From Grimontia kaedaensis (GTDB lineage Bacteria > Pseudomonadota > Gammaproteobacteria > Enterobacterales > Vibrionaceae), in NCBI RefSeq assembly GCF_023746615.1, contig NZ_CP082276.1, forward strand, positions 372,001 through 436,000: a DNA stretch of 64,000 nt. The letters are read 5' to 3'. Positions 61,909 to 64,000 of this stretch are shown here, piece by piece; position 1 is the first letter of the stretch, and every line of letters starts with the position of its first letter. The translations under genes were made by a program, and so were the position numbers. Below the pieces are notes generated by a model. That model searched no databases, had not been told where the DNA came from, and saw only the letters and a list, made by a program, of their open reading frames with translations.

Positions 61909-62342
61909 TGTCGGTTTCCACCTCCAAAGGCCCCCTCGATAGGGCGCATTAATACTCCAGGGAGACATCGTCATCCCCGCGTTAACATCTGATTTTACTC
62001 AGAGAATCTCGTCGGTTGGGCGGTCAGAAAGACATCCGAGCCCGAAAAAATCGGCGCGATATTACAGCCGAAACCCAGTGCTGGCAACTGATTCAGGCGA
62101 CCGAAAACCACTATTCGCTTACAGGGAAAGGAACAAGACAATTTCTGTCATGCTGACGTGCAGAAAAGAATCAAAAAAGACAGCACTCCCAATGATGGGA
62201 AAGGAGCGGATTTCATTGGGCCTTTTTGGCATTTGCGAGTCATGTTGGGAAGTTACATTTTACGGGTGTCACCTGTCGGTAAGCGATTGTGGCAAGTGAT
62301 ACCTTATGCTGTCCAAAAAGGTCAGGCTTCAGGATAGAAAAG
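61909..62342. other. intergenic region, potD leader side
   Basis: It carries the potD ribosome site and promoter on the minus strand. I see no supported gene or clear operator in the rest. Reading frames at 62078-62299 and the N-terminal extension from 62289 lack family character. Confidence 0.4.
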
Positions 62343-62846
62343 ATGGGGATAAAACTCCGAAAAGCAGTGTTATCTGATGCGGAGAACATAGCAAAAATTC
62401 ATGTCGACTCTTGGGAAGTCGCATTCGAGGGGTTAATGCCAGAGAACTATATCAAAGGCTATACGCTCTCAGCCCGGATTAAAGAGTGGGAGGAAACTAT
62501 ACAAACAAATGCTGAATTTGTTGTTGTTGCGGAGAGCGCCTCCACGGTGGTTGGGTTTATGTCCTATCGAGTCCACCCAGATGCCCCTGAGATCATTGAG
62601 TTGAGTAAGTTGTACCTTTGCCCAACCCACTATGGATAGGGCACGGGGAGCCTATTTATGCGCAATTTGGAAAATACAGCTCGAGATAGCGGCGTGGGAA
62701 CGATCCATTTATACGTGTTGAATAACAACGTAACAGCCATTCAGTTTTACATGAAACATGGTTTTGAAAATGCAGATGGTTTTGTTTCGGAAGAGTTTGA
62801 AGGCACCACAATTATTGATGTGCTGATGACGAAGAGGGTGTCATGA
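62343..62846 (+). pseudogene. GNAT acetyltransferase interrupted by an in-frame amber codon
   Basis: The frame from ATG 62343 (MGIKLRKAVLSDAENIAKIHVDSWEVAFEGLMPENYI) reads as a GNAT enzyme up to codon 98. An in-frame TAG (62637-62639) then falls in the cofactor loop, and the same frame continues GTGSLFMRNLENTARDSGVGTIHLYVLNNNVTAIQFYMKHGF to the TGA at 62844-62846. The second half is a good motif A/B, so only one codon spoils the gene. It is either a young pseudogene, a sequencing error, or a suppressed stop. It overlaps the RidA gene by 4 bases. Confidence 0.8.
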
Positions 62847-63226
62847 AGAAATCAATCGTCCCAGAAGAATTTAAGCATTACTTCGATGATTGGCATTTTT
62901 CACCAGTGATCGATGCCGATGGCACTGTGTATCTTTCCGGTGTGACTGCTGCAAGAAAAGGCAAGCGAATCAGTACAGACCCAGAAGAGCAGTTTCACGA
63001 TGCGTTTTACAAACTGGGTGTATACCTGAATGCGGCAGGGCTCAGCTATTCAGATATCGTTGAAATGACCACATTTCACATCGAACTAAAAAAGCACATC
63101 GATGTTTTCTCTAGGGTTAAGGATGAGTACATCAAAGCGCCATATCCTGCTTGGTCTGCCATTGGTGTATCGGAATTTATCCCTGACAATGCGTTGGTAG
63201 AGATGAGAATTGTTGCCAAGCGCTAG
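62843..63226 (+). CDS. RidA family protein
   Basis: A 127-residue member of the RidA/YjgF/UK114 family, which typically hydrolyses reactive enamine/imine intermediates. Segments such as VYLSGVTAARKGKRI, DAFYKLGVYLNAAGLSYSDIVEMTTFHIEL and YPAWSAIGVSEF fit the family. The last conserved Arg region (VEMRIVAKR) is present as the carboxylate-binding Arg. It starts within the stop of the broken acetyltransferase (ATGA), so the two were once translated together. Subfamily role is unknown. Confidence 0.87.
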   Translation: MKKSIVPEEFKHYFDDWHFSPVIDADGTVYLSGVTAARKGKRISTDPEEQFHDAFYKLGVYLNAAGLSYSDIVEMTTFHIELKKHIDVFSRVKDEYIKAPYPAWSAIGVSEFIPDNALVEMRIVAKR

Positions 63227-63400
63227 TATCTCGAGGCAAGTTTTACTTCATAAAAGCTCACAGCTTATCTATTTCAAAATCATGAAAAATAATAGCATTT
63301 AGCTAATTTTCACAACGGCTGACATTTTTTTCACACTGCGTTGTTTAAAGTGATTTCATTAATCAGTAAGGATGGCTCATCCCATTCTGCGAGAGGTTTT

Positions 63401-64000
63401 ATGAAATCCAAATACTCAACTTATTTGAAAGTGGCAGCTGTTTTATTGGGAGGAGCATTCCTGACAACAGGCTGTTTGCAGGCACCTGATGAGCCTTTGT
63501 ATCAAACATCAGAGAAATTGCCTGAGTATGAGCAAACGTCGTTCGACGAATATATTAAAGACACCAAGCTTTGGCTGGAACAAAACCGGGTCTTTTTGAC
63601 GGACGACAAGCAGACAGAAATTGATGCAAATTTGCCGTTTGAGCTTGCTCCGAAGGACCAAGTCACGCCGACTAAGGGCGTACTTTTTGTGCACGGGCTA
63701 GGCGATTCTCCATTCTATTTCAGAGATATTGCCAAGGTTCTCTCTGAGCAGGGCTTTTTGGTTAGAACTGTTTTACTTCCTGGTCATGGCTCGCGTCCCG
63801 GCGACCTGATATTGCCAACCTTTGATGATTGGAAGCGGGTGGTTCAGCATCATGCTGAGCTGTTGGCAAATGACGTGGATGAAGTCTGGTTGGGCGGTTT
63901 CTCTACGGGTGCAAACCTCGTAACGGCTTATGCTGCTCAACATGATGATATTGATGGTCTGTTGTTGTTCTCTCCGGCCATGGCGCCAAAAGATTCCTTG
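63401..64000 (+). CDS. lipoprotein alpha/beta hydrolase (cut by window end)
   Basis: The first 200 residues of an envelope-anchored alpha/beta hydrolase. A type II signal ends at Cys25 (FLTTGC). The oxyanion region is KGVLFVHGLGDSPFYFRDIA, then LLPGHGSRPGD and the nucleophile elbow GGFSTGAN. This matches serine esterase/lysophospholipase-like proteins. The ATG at 63401 follows gagaggtttt. The reading frame is open to the last base, so the C-terminal part, including the catalytic His, is outside the window. Confidence 0.85.
   Translation, partial: MKSKYSTYLKVAAVLLGGAFLTTGCLQAPDEPLYQTSEKLPEYEQTSFDEYIKDTKLWLEQNRVFLTDDKQTEIDANLPFELAPKDQVTPTKGVLFVHGLGDSPFYFRDIAKVLSEQGFLVRTVLLPGHGSRPGDLILPTFDDWKRVVQHHAELLANDVDEVWLGGFSTGANLVTAYAAQHDDIDGLLLFSPAMAPKDSL

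Noticed and set aside
1..64000. CRISPR arrays, prophage modules, restriction or toxin-antitoxin pairs
   Set aside because: No regularly spaced repeats, phage structural genes, methylases or small paired toxin genes were seen.

Overview
The window looks like a chromosomal segment of a marine gammaproteobacterium of the Vibrionaceae (Vibrio, Photobacterium, Grimontia or Enterovibrio type; the genus cannot be fixed from this sequence). The grounds are a Zur-controlled zrg-type zinc cluster, a GbpA-like chitin-binding oxygenase behind a cyclic di-GMP-I riboswitch, a GlyGly-CTERM metalloprotease, a GH18 chitinase, and a 266-bp inverted-repeat element of a kind I recall from vibrios. There is no prophage, CRISPR array, rRNA operon or transposase. 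One intact tRNA gene (Asn) is present.

Layout. 0-17 kb: a frameshifted cytochrome c, a DUF188 protein, a secreted Calx-beta protein, a class 3 lipase, a chitinase, an amino-acid-type binding protein, a PQQ-type sugar dehydrogenase, a TPR-GGDEF diguanylate cyclase, small conserved proteins, a PhoD-like phosphatase and a Gfo/Idh/MocA oxidoreductase. 17-21 kb: tRNA-Asn with a decayed 3' copy, then the zinc operon. 21-34 kb: a LysR/MATE divergent pair, a large chemoreceptor, an orphan peptide-binding protein, an FMN reductase and an RND efflux pair. 34-44 kb: a PilZ protein, RarD, an AT-rich orphan membrane protein, an RluA-type pseudouridine synthase, an OxyR-type catalase, a peptidase-like hydrolase, a second PilZ protein and a DCC protein. 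44-49 kb: a LysE exporter, a peroxiredoxin-like/MdaB-like pair, and a Kef potassium/proton antiporter operon. 49-56 kb: riboswitch-gbpA, an M6 protease, an L,D-transpeptidase and a lipoprotein. 56-64 kb: the inverted-repeat element, a 5-oxoproline transport/pyroglutamyl peptidase operon, a porin, an orphan PotD, an amber-interrupted acetyltransferase, a RidA protein and a lipoprotein hydrolase cut by the window end.

Functional themes. Chitin and surface life: chitinase, GbpA, M6 protease, porin and chemoreceptor. Cyclic di-GMP: one cyclase with intact catalytic and inhibitory motifs, two PilZ proteins and one riboswitch. Redox and electrophile defence: catalase, FMN reductases, the peroxiredoxin-like protein and Kef with its flavodoxin-like partner. 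Zinc acquisition under Zur. Most genes are single or in short operons closed by clear intrinsic terminators.

The least explained items are the GC-rich direct repeats bracketing a tRNA-Asn 3' fragment, a 20-bp motif recurring between genes at three sites, the AT-rich orphan gene at 36 kb, several unassigned operator-like palindromes, and a possible structured RNA on the minus strand near 60.6 kb. I did not find a clearly new multi-gene system.
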